A stretch of DNA of 64,000 bases. It comes from Endozoicomonas sp. 8E. GTDB taxonomy: Bacteria > Pseudomonadota > Gammaproteobacteria > Pseudomonadales > Endozoicomonadaceae. The DNA is taken from positions 6,362,001-6,426,000 of the forward strand of contig NZ_CP120717.1 in the NCBI RefSeq assembly GCF_032883915.1, given 5' to 3'. The position numbers and the translations under genes were made by a program. Shown piece by piece: positions 16,765-25,691 of the stretch. How positions within the stretch are numbered: the first letter of the stretch is position 1; each line of letters begins with the position of its first letter. A model generated the notes under the pieces. The model was given only the letters and a program-made list of their open reading frames with translations. It did not search any database and was not told the origin of the DNA.

Positions 16765-18507
16765 TTATTTTTCCTGCCCCGGGGGGGGCATATCCAGCAG
16801 ATCAATATTCATTTTCATCCACAGCAGGGTAGCAGCCAGGTTCACTTTGTTATGGCAGGTTCTATCATTGACGGACAAAAAGCCCCGAGTTTCATCAATC
16901 ACCTGATTTACCTCCTTCTGGCGTTCCTTAGGAAATTTTTCCAGTAACCGCTTCAGATTCTGCTGTCCTTGTGTCAGATGTGCAAACCTCGGAGGAAACT
17001 GACGCAACTGATACAACTTAACCAAATCCGGTTCCAGCCCCGATTCCTTCCAGGTGCTAAGCGCCATAACAATAAAGGAGTCCAGATCTTCCATATCAAA
17101 GGCAGGTTGGTCTGCTGTTTCGATAAAGTCCTTACTCACCCCATTGATTACTAATTGTCCCAATTGTTTAGTCCCCTCCAGATACATAATTTGCAAAAAA
17201 AAGTTCAACATATTTTCTTTAGCAAGGGGTTCTTTGTCCGCATAATATCCGTTTTGAGCCAACATGGGAGATTCCAACAATGTTTCCAGATCATGCAACA
17301 TAAATGACTCACAGCCAAAGGCACTGACTTGACGTCGAGGCAAAAAGAAAAACCGGGAATCAGTAAAGCCATGATATTTTATCGCCAGCGTTAATGCTAA
17401 AGCGACAAAATGCGACATGGGTGAATGCGTTTGTTCCGGGCAATAGTGTTTAAAAGTACTTAGACTATCAACAACAAAAATCCGGTAATGGCCTTTACTA
17501 TTTCTCCTGATAGAAAAAACAATAACGTGCCCCGTTTTATCCTGAAAAATATAGTTTTTTGGTTCTTCTGTTGCCATTAATGGCAGCTGGTTCAGAAACA
17601 ACACAAACAGCTGGTGAAGACACTGATGCATGCCAAGATAAGTATGCATGAGTTTTATAATATTCAGACTGGCAGTACCCAAAAGTCTGTCAATTGACTC
17701 TTCACTGGACAGCTCTTCAGGTAATGCAAGCTCAGGAAGCATAGCTTTGGTAAATAGTCTTATTAATTTTTCTGGATATGTCTTGAACTCTGGATAGTCA
17801 AATAAAATATGGGTCATTTCACCTTTTTCCAGCTTTCCGGGAAAATAAAGCTGAAGTAGCCTCAGAATCGCTTTCCAACGGTATTCTCTGCTTTCCAGGG
17901 AGCCCTTTTCTTCTAAAAGTCCGGGATTTACCCGATACAATTCTTCCAATTCTGTATAAAAGTCATCAATATTTTTTTCCTGATTCATCGTTTTCAACGA
18001 CTTTTTAGCGGCCTTTAGTATTGCTTTCAATTTTTCAAGATGCCTGACATGACTCTCGTCGTTACCGGAAGCCGATGCAGACGCTGCACCAGAGCCTGAG
18101 GGACCTGAAGAGCCTGCCCTGCCCTGCCCTTTATTCTGTTGTTTTTTACTTTGTCGCTCCTGCGACGGTGGCGGCGATTTACCGTCACTTTTAGTCTGTT
18201 CCTTGTTTTCATTACCACAACGGTTTAACTCAAATGGATAACCAGTGAACTCCGTTCCTTTATCCGGTTGCAGCCCATGCCCTTCAAACAAAGACAAACT
18301 GATTGCTGCACCTTTTTTAACTTTTTGAAGCAGCAACTGTGGAGCAATATTAGATTTTGGTAAACGAACGGGGTCAGATAAGAGAGAAGAAAGAATCGCA
18401 TCAACACCACCACCGGAGACCAATGACGAAGCATAAGGAATTACAGCTTGGCTGCCAGCTGACAAAAAAATGCTGGCAAAAATAAAGACACAACACAGAT
18501 TCTTCAT
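16765..18507 (-). CDS. Secreted YopJ/CE-clan-like cysteine acyltransferase or protease, paralogue A
   Basis: The 580-residue protein has a Sec signal peptide (residues 1-21, cut after AGSQA). A low-complexity Pro/Lys/Gln/Ser/Gly linker runs from about 100 to 150, followed by a helical region and a C-terminal catalytic-like domain. In that domain GHVIVFSIRR (His327), RIFVVDSLS (Asp347) and RRQVSAFGCESFMLHD (Gln393, Cys399) match the order and spacing of the YopJ/C55 and Ulp1/C48 triads (His, 19-20 residues to the acid, about 50 to Cys, Gln six before Cys). YopJ proteins acetylate host kinases; Ulp-like ones remove ubiquitin or SUMO. The function here is inferred. The signal peptide is atypical for type III effectors. 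Confidence 0.65.
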   Translation of the reverse strand: MKNLCCVFIFASIFLSAGSQAVIPYASSLVSGGGVDAILSSLLSDPVRLPKSNIAPQLLLQKVKKGAAISLSLFEGHGLQPDKGTEFTGYPFELNRCGNENKEQTKSDGKSPPPSQERQSKKQQNKGQGRAGSSGPSGSGAASASASGNDESHVRHLEKLKAILKAAKKSLKTMNQEKNIDDFYTELEELYRVNPGLLEEKGSLESREYRWKAILRLLQLYFPGKLEKGEMTHILFDYPEFKTYPEKLIRLFTKAMLPELALPEELSSEESIDRLLGTASLNIIKLMHTYLGMHQCLHQLFVLFLNQLPLMATEEPKNYIFQDKTGHVIVFSIRRNSKGHYRIFVVDSLSTFKHYCPEQTHSPMSHFVALALTLAIKYHGFTDSRFFFLPRRQVSAFGCESFMLHDLETLLESPMLAQNGYYADKEPLAKENMLNFFLQIMYLEGTKQLGQLVINGVSKDFIETADQPAFDMEDLDSFIVMALSTWKESGLEPDLVKLYQLRQFPPRFAHLTQGQQNLKRLLEKFPKERQKEVNQVIDETRGFLSVNDRTCHNKVNLAATLLWMKMNIDLLDMPPPGQEK

Positions 18508-18602
18508 TGTAGATAGCCAAGCTCAAATAGAAACAAAAACATCACACTGGAATATTCAGGAATTAGTACTAACCACCGACAGTGAATACTGAACTGACTG
18601 AT

Positions 18603-20336
18603 CTATTTTTTCTGTCCGGGGCTGCACTTATCCAGTAAATCAATATTCATTTGCATCCACATCAGGGTAGCAGCCAGGTTCACGTTGTTATGGCAGGTTC
18701 CATCATTGACCGATAACAGACCTCGAGTCTGATCGATCACCTGATTCACCTCCTGTTGGCATTCTTCAGAAAAACCCTCCAGCAACCGTTTCAGACGATG
18801 CTGCCCCTGGGTCAGATATGCAAACCTCAGAGGAAACTGGCGCAACTGATACAGTTTAACCAAATCTGATTCCAGCCCCCATTCCTTCCAATTTCGGAGT
18901 GCTATCATAGCAAGGAATTCCAGATCATGTTTATCAAAGGCAGGCTTGTCTACTGTGTCGATAAAGTCCTTATCCTCCCCATTGATTACCAATCGTCCCA
19001 GTTGTTCGCTGCCCTCCAGATACATTATTTGCAAAAAAAACCTCAACATTTTCTCTTTAGTAAGAGGTTCTTTTTCCGAATAATAACCGTTATCAGCCAA
19101 CATGGGGGATTTCAACAATGTTTCCAGATCGTGAAAAACGAATGACTCACAACCAAAGCGACTGACTTGACGTTGAGGAAAAAAGTAAAACCGGGAATCA
19201 GTAAAGCCGTGATATTTTATCGCCAGCGTTAATGCTAAAGCGACAAAATGCGGCAAGGGTGAATAAGTTTGTTCATCATTATAGTGCTTAAAAACATTCA
19301 GACTATCAGCGACAAAAACCCGATAATGTCCCTTGCTATTTCTCCTGATAGAAAAAACACTAATGTGGCCTGTTTTAACCTGAAAAATATAGTTTTTTGG
19401 CTCTTCAGCTGCCATTAATGGCAGCTCGGTTATAAATAACGCAACCAGCTGGTAAAGACACTGAGGGAAGCCAATATAAATATGCATGAGTTTTATGATA
19501 TCCGTGCTGGCAGCATCCAAAACCCTGCCAACTAACTCATCGTCGGGCAGTTCTTCGGGTAACTCAAGATCAGGAAGCACTGCTTTGGCAAAAAATTTGA
19601 TTAAATTTACTGGCAAAGACTTAAGCTTGGGATAGTCAAGTAGAACATGTGTCATTTCACCATCTTCCAGCTTTCCAGGAAAATAAAGCTGAAGTAAGCT
19701 TAGAATCGCTTTCCAACGGTATTGACTGTTCTCCAGAGAGCCTTTATCTTCCAGAATACCGGGGTTTACGGCATAGAATTTTTTCACTTCTTCAATAAAG
19801 TCATCAATATTTTTTTTCTGATCCATTGTTTTCAACGACTTTTCAGTGGCCTTAAGTATTTCTTTCAGTTTTTCAAGATATCTGGCATGACCCTCATCGT
19901 TTCCGGAAGCTAACGCTGCACCAGAACCAGAACCAGAGGAACCTGAACTGCCCTGCCCTTCACTGTGTTGTTTTTTGCTTTTTCGCTCCTGCTGTGGTGG
20001 TGGCGATTGACTGCCCGTTTTGGTCTGTTTCTTGTTTTCATTACCAAAACGGTTCAATTCGAATGGATAGGCAGAAAACACCGTTCCTTTATCTGGCTGT
20101 AATCCTCCCCATTCAAGGACAGGCGAACGGACTATCGAACCTTTTTTTCCCTTCTGTAACAGCAAAAACGGAACAACCTTAGACTCAGGTAAACGAATGG
20201 GGTCAGATAAGAAAGAGGAAAAAATCGCATCGACACCAGCACCGGAGACCAATGACGAAGCATAAGGAATTACAGCCTGGCTGCCAGCTGACCAAAAGAT
20301 GCTGGCAAAAATAAAGACATGGCTCATATTCTTCAT
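18603..20336 (-). CDS. Secreted YopJ/CE-clan-like cysteine acyltransferase or protease, paralogue B
   Basis: This 577-residue protein is collinear with paralogue A, with many identical blocks (QAVIPYASSLVSG, EEPKNYIFQ, LALTLAIKYHGFTDSRF). It keeps the signal peptide and the variable Ser/Gly/Gln linker. The catalytic-like residues are all kept: His324 in KTGHISVFSIRRN, Asp344 in VFVADSL, Gln390 and Cys396 in QRQVSRFGCESFVFHDLE. Conservation of the triad while the linker drifts argues that the activity is selected. It lies about 100 bases upstream of paralogue A on the same strand, a tandem duplication. Confidence 0.65.
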   Translation of the reverse strand: MKNMSHVFIFASIFWSAGSQAVIPYASSLVSGAGVDAIFSSFLSDPIRLPESKVVPFLLLQKGKKGSIVRSPVLEWGGLQPDKGTVFSAYPFELNRFGNENKKQTKTGSQSPPPQQERKSKKQHSEGQGSSGSSGSGSGAALASGNDEGHARYLEKLKEILKATEKSLKTMDQKKNIDDFIEEVKKFYAVNPGILEDKGSLENSQYRWKAILSLLQLYFPGKLEDGEMTHVLLDYPKLKSLPVNLIKFFAKAVLPDLELPEELPDDELVGRVLDAASTDIIKLMHIYIGFPQCLYQLVALFITELPLMAAEEPKNYIFQVKTGHISVFSIRRNSKGHYRVFVADSLNVFKHYNDEQTYSPLPHFVALALTLAIKYHGFTDSRFYFFPQRQVSRFGCESFVFHDLETLLKSPMLADNGYYSEKEPLTKEKMLRFFLQIMYLEGSEQLGRLVINGEDKDFIDTVDKPAFDKHDLEFLAMIALRNWKEWGLESDLVKLYQLRQFPLRFAYLTQGQHRLKRLLEGFSEECQQEVNQVIDQTRGLLSVNDGTCHNNVNLAATLMWMQMNIDLLDKCSPGQKK

Positions 20337-20598
20337 TGCTGATAACCAAGCTCAGATAAAGACAAAAACATCATACTAGACAAAAAACTCAGATTTGCCC
20401 GACTACCTGGTGACTTCTTTTTGTCTTAAGCAGATCACAAGCTCAATATATACGACATCAACTAACTAAAAACCGGGAATTCCGTCTATGTGACCTTTAG
20501 ACGTATTTTCAGAACTGATTGAAGTTCAGGCAGATAATCACAAATACCCGCTACTCCATTTTGTGATAAATATTGCCGTTAAAACATGCCCAACGGAA

Positions 20599-22089
20599 TC
20601 AATCTTTGACTACCTGACCAGTTGATTTTGCATACTCTTCAAATTCAGTTTTTGCAGATTGGTAGCCGGGAGCACCAGAAGCAAAGTAGAGTTCATCAAA
20701 TAAATCATTTGTTTGAATATATGCAGATTCCCCCCATGTATATTCTTCTGAAAATCTTGTCTCGCTAACAGTTTGAGTTACAGTCAATAACACTTCACCC
20801 CTGTAATAGACATGATAATAAGTATCGCTAAAACCATCACAACATGAACAAAAATTATTCCCATCATGAACATCTTCACCTTTTGAAATATCGCAAGGTT
20901 GAAGATATTCAAGTAATTGAATGCCATTCTCGAATACCTGAATATTCGGGTTAGGTTTTTTTGCGCGATAGTGCTCATCGTTTTCAGTCAGGATTTTTTT
21001 TAACCTGTTCATATGCTTTATGATGCCTGGCACAGTTTTATGCACTTTTGAAGCGGTCAAAGAAGTGCTACGCCTACGCTTCGCTTGCGCGGTGATAGAA
21101 GAGGCGTCAACATGCTTATCTACTTCCTCAAACCTGCGCTTTCTTGACGCTTTCTCCCTTTTCTCTTTTTTCCTTTTCTCTTTTTTCCTTTTCTCCTTTT
21201 TCCGTTTCTCTTTTTTTCTTTTCTTAGCTTTGCTCTCTACTTTTGCAATAGTCTTATCTGCGCGTCGCTGAGAGCGTTGTGTTTCTGTCATCGCGCGATG
21301 ACTATGGCTTGTCGAACTTTCCAGGGAATTCAGCGCCCCTTCATCCGACTCACTACTGTTGGATGATAGTCGGAATTTACAAAGGCCATAACAGGAAGCG
21401 ACGTAGCAATTTAAACCAAAAGTATGCTGTTCTTGTTCAGGGTCTTCCTTTCCATCGTCAGAGTCGGACGACACTAGGTAAGTGAAATAGCCTGCAACAC
21501 GGGTAGTTGTCCCTGAGCCTGAGGCTTGCTGACCGGATGATACTAACTGTGGGTTTTGTTGGTCAGTTTGTTGTTGGCTTTGTCCGGGTAGCATCAAACT
21601 GGTGATCTCAAACGAGTCATTATGACTTACCCCTAGCTGGCCCATTGGCTTAAACAGCAGTGAATCGGGGTTCCAATAGCTTTTTAAAAGCCAGCCGAAG
21701 GTGACAAACACTTCTGCAGCAGGTATCCACGAATAATGTTTGCCACTCAGAGCGGGGGCATTGGTGATCAGGATCAGTTGGAAAGCAACCAGCAGATTGG
21801 TGGCGAAAAGCAATCGCCATGAAATGGACTCAATAAAAGTCATTTTTAGCCAATAAACACCCTGCCTGCCTGGCTTGTCATCATGTGGCAAAGTTAATCC
21901 TGCACAGCCGTTTGTGTCAGCAAAGTCTGTCGGACTGCCCAGCAACGGATTGAAGTTGTACTTCACAGAAAAGCTCTGAGTGGTCGTTGTGTGCACGTTA
22001 ACAAAATGTATTGTCAACGATTCTGCCCGGCAGATAATAGACAGCGGTAAAAGCAAGAACAGCAGTGTTGCAAAAAACGATTGTTTCAT
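20599..22089 (-). CDS. Secreted modular protein with lysine/arginine repeats (family 2, copy 1)
   Basis: The 496-residue protein starts with a signal peptide (FFATLLFLLLPLSIICRAES). Its N-terminal half is shared with the genes at 24206 and 57289: DTNGCAGLTLPHDDKP, two hydrophobic segments (FIESISWRLLFATNLLVAF and EVFVTFGWLLKSYW), MLPGQSQQQ, and a Cys motif LNCYVASCYGLCKFR. Unlike the other copies it then has a basic repeat, KRKKE five times (around residues 290-315), flanked by RKRR and AKRRR, which resembles a eukaryotic nuclear localisation signal. The C-terminal 140 residues again match the copy at 24206. Function unknown. Confidence 0.65.
   Translation of the reverse strand: MKQSFFATLLFLLLPLSIICRAESLTIHFVNVHTTTTQSFSVKYNFNPLLGSPTDFADTNGCAGLTLPHDDKPGRQGVYWLKMTFIESISWRLLFATNLLVAFQLILITNAPALSGKHYSWIPAAEVFVTFGWLLKSYWNPDSLLFKPMGQLGVSHNDSFEITSLMLPGQSQQQTDQQNPQLVSSGQQASGSGTTTRVAGYFTYLVSSDSDDGKEDPEQEQHTFGLNCYVASCYGLCKFRLSSNSSESDEGALNSLESSTSHSHRAMTETQRSQRRADKTIAKVESKAKKRKKEKRKKEKRKKEKRKKEKREKASRKRRFEEVDKHVDASSITAQAKRRRSTSLTASKVHKTVPGIIKHMNRLKKILTENDEHYRAKKPNPNIQVFENGIQLLEYLQPCDISKGEDVHDGNNFCSCCDGFSDTYYHVYYRGEVLLTVTQTVSETRFSEEYTWGESAYIQTNDLFDELYFASGAPGYQSAKTEFEEYAKSTGQVVKD
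21150..21235. repeat. 15-bp tandem repeat coding KRKKE
   Basis: A pyrimidine-rich run built of units such as ttctcttttttcctt, repeated four to five times with small changes. It encodes the KRKKE repeats of the minus-strand gene. Such purine/pyrimidine-biased tracts expand and contract by slippage. Confidence 0.8.
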
Positions 22090-22123
22090 TATTGGACCTG
22101 TTCACTGTGACACTCCCCACCTT

Positions 22124-22142
22124 ATCGAGGGTGTCGCAAAAG
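22124..22142. repeat. Solo terminus of the 33131-33290 MITE-like element
   Basis: ATCGAGGGTGTCGCAAAAG matches the terminal repeat of the palindromic element at 33131-33290, which reads AATCGAGGTTGTCGCAAAAG on the complementary strand at its right end. Only one end is present. It lies between family 2 copy 1 and the pseudogene at 22159. Confidence 0.5.
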
Positions 22143-22158
22143 AGTGAGCGAGGCTGAT

Positions 22159-23900
22159 TTATTTTCCTTGCCCCGGACAGTTCCTATCCAACAAATCAAT
22201 ATTTAATTTCATCCATAGCAGAGTAGCAGCCAGGTTCACGTTGTTACGGAGAGTTCCATCATTGGCGGTTAACAGGCCCCGAGTTTCATCGATCACCTGA
22301 ATCACTTCCTTTTGACGTTCTTCAGGTAATTTCTCCAGCAACCGATTCAGATTCTGCTGTCCTTGAGTCAGATGTGCAAACCTCAGAGGAAACTGGCGTA
22401 ACTGATACAATTTAACCAAATCTGGCTCCAGCCCTGACTTATTCAAAATGTGGATCATCATGTAAATAAAGGAGTCGAGATCTTGCGCATCAAAGGCGGG
22501 TTTGTTTACTGTTTCGATAGAGTCCTTTCTCTCCCCATTGATTACCAATTGTCCCAGTTGTTTGGCCCCCGGCACATACATTATCGACTTATAAAAACGA
22601 CACATGTTGTCTTTAGTAAGAGGATCTTTATCCACATAATAACCGTTTTGAGCCAACATGGGGGATTCCAACAATGTTTCCAGATCGTGAATCATAAATG
22701 ACTCACAGCCAAAGCTGTCGACTTGACGTCGAGGCAGAAAGAAAAACCGGGAATCAGTAAAGTTGTGATATTCTATCGCCATTGTTAACGCTAAACCGAC
22801 AAAATCTGACATGGGTAAAGAGTTTTCTTCTGCATCGTAGCGCCTAAAAGTACTTAGACTATCAGCAAAAAAAACCGATAACGCCCTTTGCTATTTCTCC
22901 TGATAGAAACAACAATAACGTGACCTGTTTTATCCTGAAAAATATAGTTTTTTGGTTCTTCTACTGTCATTAAAGGCAGCTGAATAATAAACATTGCAAG
23001 TAGCTGACGAAGACAATGATGGAAGCCAAGATAAGCATGCATGAGTCTTATAATATGCGGGTTATCAGTACCCACAAGCCTGTCAACTAACTCGTCTTTG
23101 GGCAGCTCTTCAGATAACTTAAGCTCAGGAACCACTTCTCTGGTAAATACTTTGATTAAAACTGCTGGCAATGTCTTAAACTCAGGATAGTCAAATAAAA
23201 CATGTCTCAATTTACCTTCTTCCAGCTTGCCGGGAAAATAAAGCTGGAGTAGCCTCAGAATCGCTTTCCATCGGTGCTCTTTGTCTTCCAGAGAGCCTTT
23301 TTGTTCTAAAAGATCAGGGTTTGCGCGATACAATTCTTGCAGTTCTGCATAAAAGTCACCAATATTTTTTTTCTGATCTATTGTTTTCAATGACTTTTTA
23401 GCGGCCTTAAGTATTTCTTTCAGTTTTTCAAGATGCCTGGCATGACTCTCATCGTTTCCGGAAGCCGATGCTGACGCTGCACCAGCGCCTGAGGAACCTG
23501 AATAGCCAGAACTAGCCTGTCCTTTATTACTTTGTTTTTTACTTTGTTGCTCTTGCTGCGGTGGTGGCGATTTACCGTCGGTTTTAGACTGTTCCTTGTT
23601 TTCGTTGCCATAATGGTTTAATTCGAATGGATAGGCGGTAAACTCCGTTCCCTTATCCGGCTGCAACCCATGCTGTTCAAATACAGGTAAACTGATTGCC
23701 GAACCTTTTTTACCTTTCTGTAACAGCAACAGCGTTGCAACCTTAGATTTTGGTAAACGGACGGGGTCAGATAAGAGAGAAGACAGAATCGTATCAACAC
23801 CATAACCAGAGACCAATGATGAAGTGTAAGGTATTGCAGCCTGACTGCCAGCTGGCAAAAATATGCTGGAAAAAATAAAGACACAGCAACTATTCTTCAT
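22159..23900 (-). pseudogene. Secreted YopJ/CE-clan-like paralogue C, split by a frameshift
   Basis: The reading is continuous with paralogues A and B, but it shifts frame at an A8 run (22867-22874 on the plus strand). The first frame ends RYRFFLLIV and stops. The second, resumed one base off, gives ADSLSTFRRYD and continues through RRQVDSFGCESFMIHDLETL to the normal C-terminus. One more base in the run would restore a 580-residue protein with the His, Asp, Gln and Cys all present. The signal peptide, linker and catalytic blocks are otherwise intact, so the lesion is recent, reversible or a sequencing error. N-terminal 348-residue product lacks the Asp and Cys. Confidence 0.75.
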
Positions 23901-24205
23901 TATTGATAACCAAGCACAAAAAGAAGCGAAAACATCATTCTAGACAAAAAACTCAGATTTTCCTCACTCTTGGATAACTTATTTAATCTGAACCAGAGCA
24001 CCCGCTCACAATATACGTCACTATATGTCTAAATATTTAAGGTGGCGTATATGAGTTGTTTTGGAGTATTTTCAGAACTGAATGAGGTTTGCGTAGACAA
24101 TCATACATTCTCGCTGCTATTTTTCTTGATCTTAAAAATTTCCATCGGCACTTAATCAAATAGCCTCAATATATAAACACTGCCGTTTAAAGATGATCAA
24201 CGGAA
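23901..24205. other. Duplicated intergenic segment
   Basis: No gene is present. The sequence resembles 20337-20598 in several blocks (gataaccaagc, agacaaaaaactcagattt, gtattttcagaactga), showing that the intergenic DNA was copied along with the two flanking genes. Confidence 0.6.
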
Positions 24206-25450
24206 TCAATTGTTAAGTACCTGACCAGTTGATTTCTTACACGCCTCAAATTCATTTTTTGCAGATTGGTAACCGGGAGCGTCAGGAGCATAATAGAGTT
24301 CGTCAAATAACGTGCTGGTTTTAATATTTGCAAAATGCTCACATCTGCACTCATTTGAAAACCTTCTTTCACCAACAGTTTCATTAACAGTTTCATTAAC
24401 AGTGAATAACACATCACCTTTATAATAAACATGATAATAATATTCGATACCAAAATCATAGTTACCAAAGGCATCAGACACGAGTTTGACATCTTCACCT
24501 TTTGAAATATCCCAAGGTTGAAGATATTCAAGTAATTGGATGGCATTCTCGACTATCTGAATATCCGGGTTAGGATTTTTTGCGCCATAATGTTCACCGT
24601 TTTCAATCAGATTTTTTTTAAAAGAGTTCATCTGCGCTATAATGCCTGACACAGTTTCATGAGCTTTTGAGACTGCCGAAAAAGTGCTGTACTCCGCTGG
24701 AACGGCGTTAAAAAGTGGCTCACTACTATCAGATGATTGTCGGAGTTCACAAACGCCACAACAGGAATCAACGTAACAATTTAAATCCAAAGTATGCTGA
24801 TTTTGTTCAGGTTCTTCCTTTCCGCCACCAGATCCAGACGACAGTAGACTGGTGATAGAGCCTGTAACACGGGTAGTTTTTCCTGAGGCTTGCTGACCGG
24901 ATGATTCTGGTGGCGGCTTTTGTTGATCACTTTGTTGTTGGTTTTGTCCCGGGAGCATCATAGTGGTGATTGCAAACGAGTCATCCTGCCTTGCCTCCAG
25001 TTGATCTCTTGGGTTAAACAGCGATGAATCGGAGTTCCAGTAGCTTTTTAAAAGCCAGCTAACAGCAACAAATGCTTCTGCAGTTATCCATGAATAAGGT
25101 TTGCCTCTGGTAGCAGCGTCACTTGTGGTATGGATCAGTTCGTAAGCAACCAGCAGATTGGTGGCGAAAAGCAATCGCCATGAAATGGACTCGATAAAGC
25201 CATTTTTTAGCCCGTAAACACCAAGTCTTCGTAGTTGGTCATCAGGCCGAAAAGTTGCCGATACATAGTCGTTTGTATCGGCAATGTCTGACGGGGTGTA
25301 CTGCATTGAATTTAAGTCGCGCTTAATAGAAAAGCTCCGATATGACTGTGTATTTTCGACAAGAAAACGTGTTGTCAACGATTCTGCCTGACAGATGACA
25401 GACAGCGACAAAAGCGGCAGGAGTAGTGTCGTAAAAAACGGCTGTTTCAT
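24206..25450 (-). CDS. Secreted modular protein (family 2, copy 2)
   Basis: A 414-residue paralogue of the gene at 20599. It has a signal peptide (LLLPLLSLSVICQAES), the same two hydrophobic segments (IESISWRLLFATNLLVAYE and EAFVAVSWLLKSYWN), MLPGQNQQQ, and the Cys motif LNCYVDSCCGVCELRQSS. It lacks the Lys/Arg repeat and joins directly to the C-terminal half (HETVSGIIAQMNSFKKNL, LLEYLQPWDISKGEDV, YYHVYYKGDVLFTV). It precedes pseudogene C on the same strand, repeating the family 2 plus acyltransferase-like order seen at 18603-22089. Confidence 0.65.
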   Translation of the reverse strand: MKQPFFTTLLLPLLSLSVICQAESLTTRFLVENTQSYRSFSIKRDLNSMQYTPSDIADTNDYVSATFRPDDQLRRLGVYGLKNGFIESISWRLLFATNLLVAYELIHTTSDAATRGKPYSWITAEAFVAVSWLLKSYWNSDSSLFNPRDQLEARQDDSFAITTMMLPGQNQQQSDQQKPPPESSGQQASGKTTRVTGSITSLLSSGSGGGKEEPEQNQHTLDLNCYVDSCCGVCELRQSSDSSEPLFNAVPAEYSTFSAVSKAHETVSGIIAQMNSFKKNLIENGEHYGAKNPNPDIQIVENAIQLLEYLQPWDISKGEDVKLVSDAFGNYDFGIEYYYHVYYKGDVLFTVNETVNETVGERRFSNECRCEHFANIKTSTLFDELYYAPDAPGYQSAKNEFEACKKSTGQVLNN

Positions 25451-25691
25451 TATCCGGTCTATACAATTTAATTTTGTGGAGAGTAATTGTTAGACCAGAA
25501 AAGTGGCAAATCAAAAAAATATCTGTAATTTACCTTCAGAAACAAACAAAAGGTTACCGCAAAAAGAGTCTGCAGACACTATTGCCGCTAGCCCCATCGC
25601 AGTCTCTTGAGAGCCGGGAAGAAGGCAGTCCATACGCTGAGCAATACCTCAGGCCTTGCCCCTTCTGTCACTTTTCTTCATCAAGATAGGT

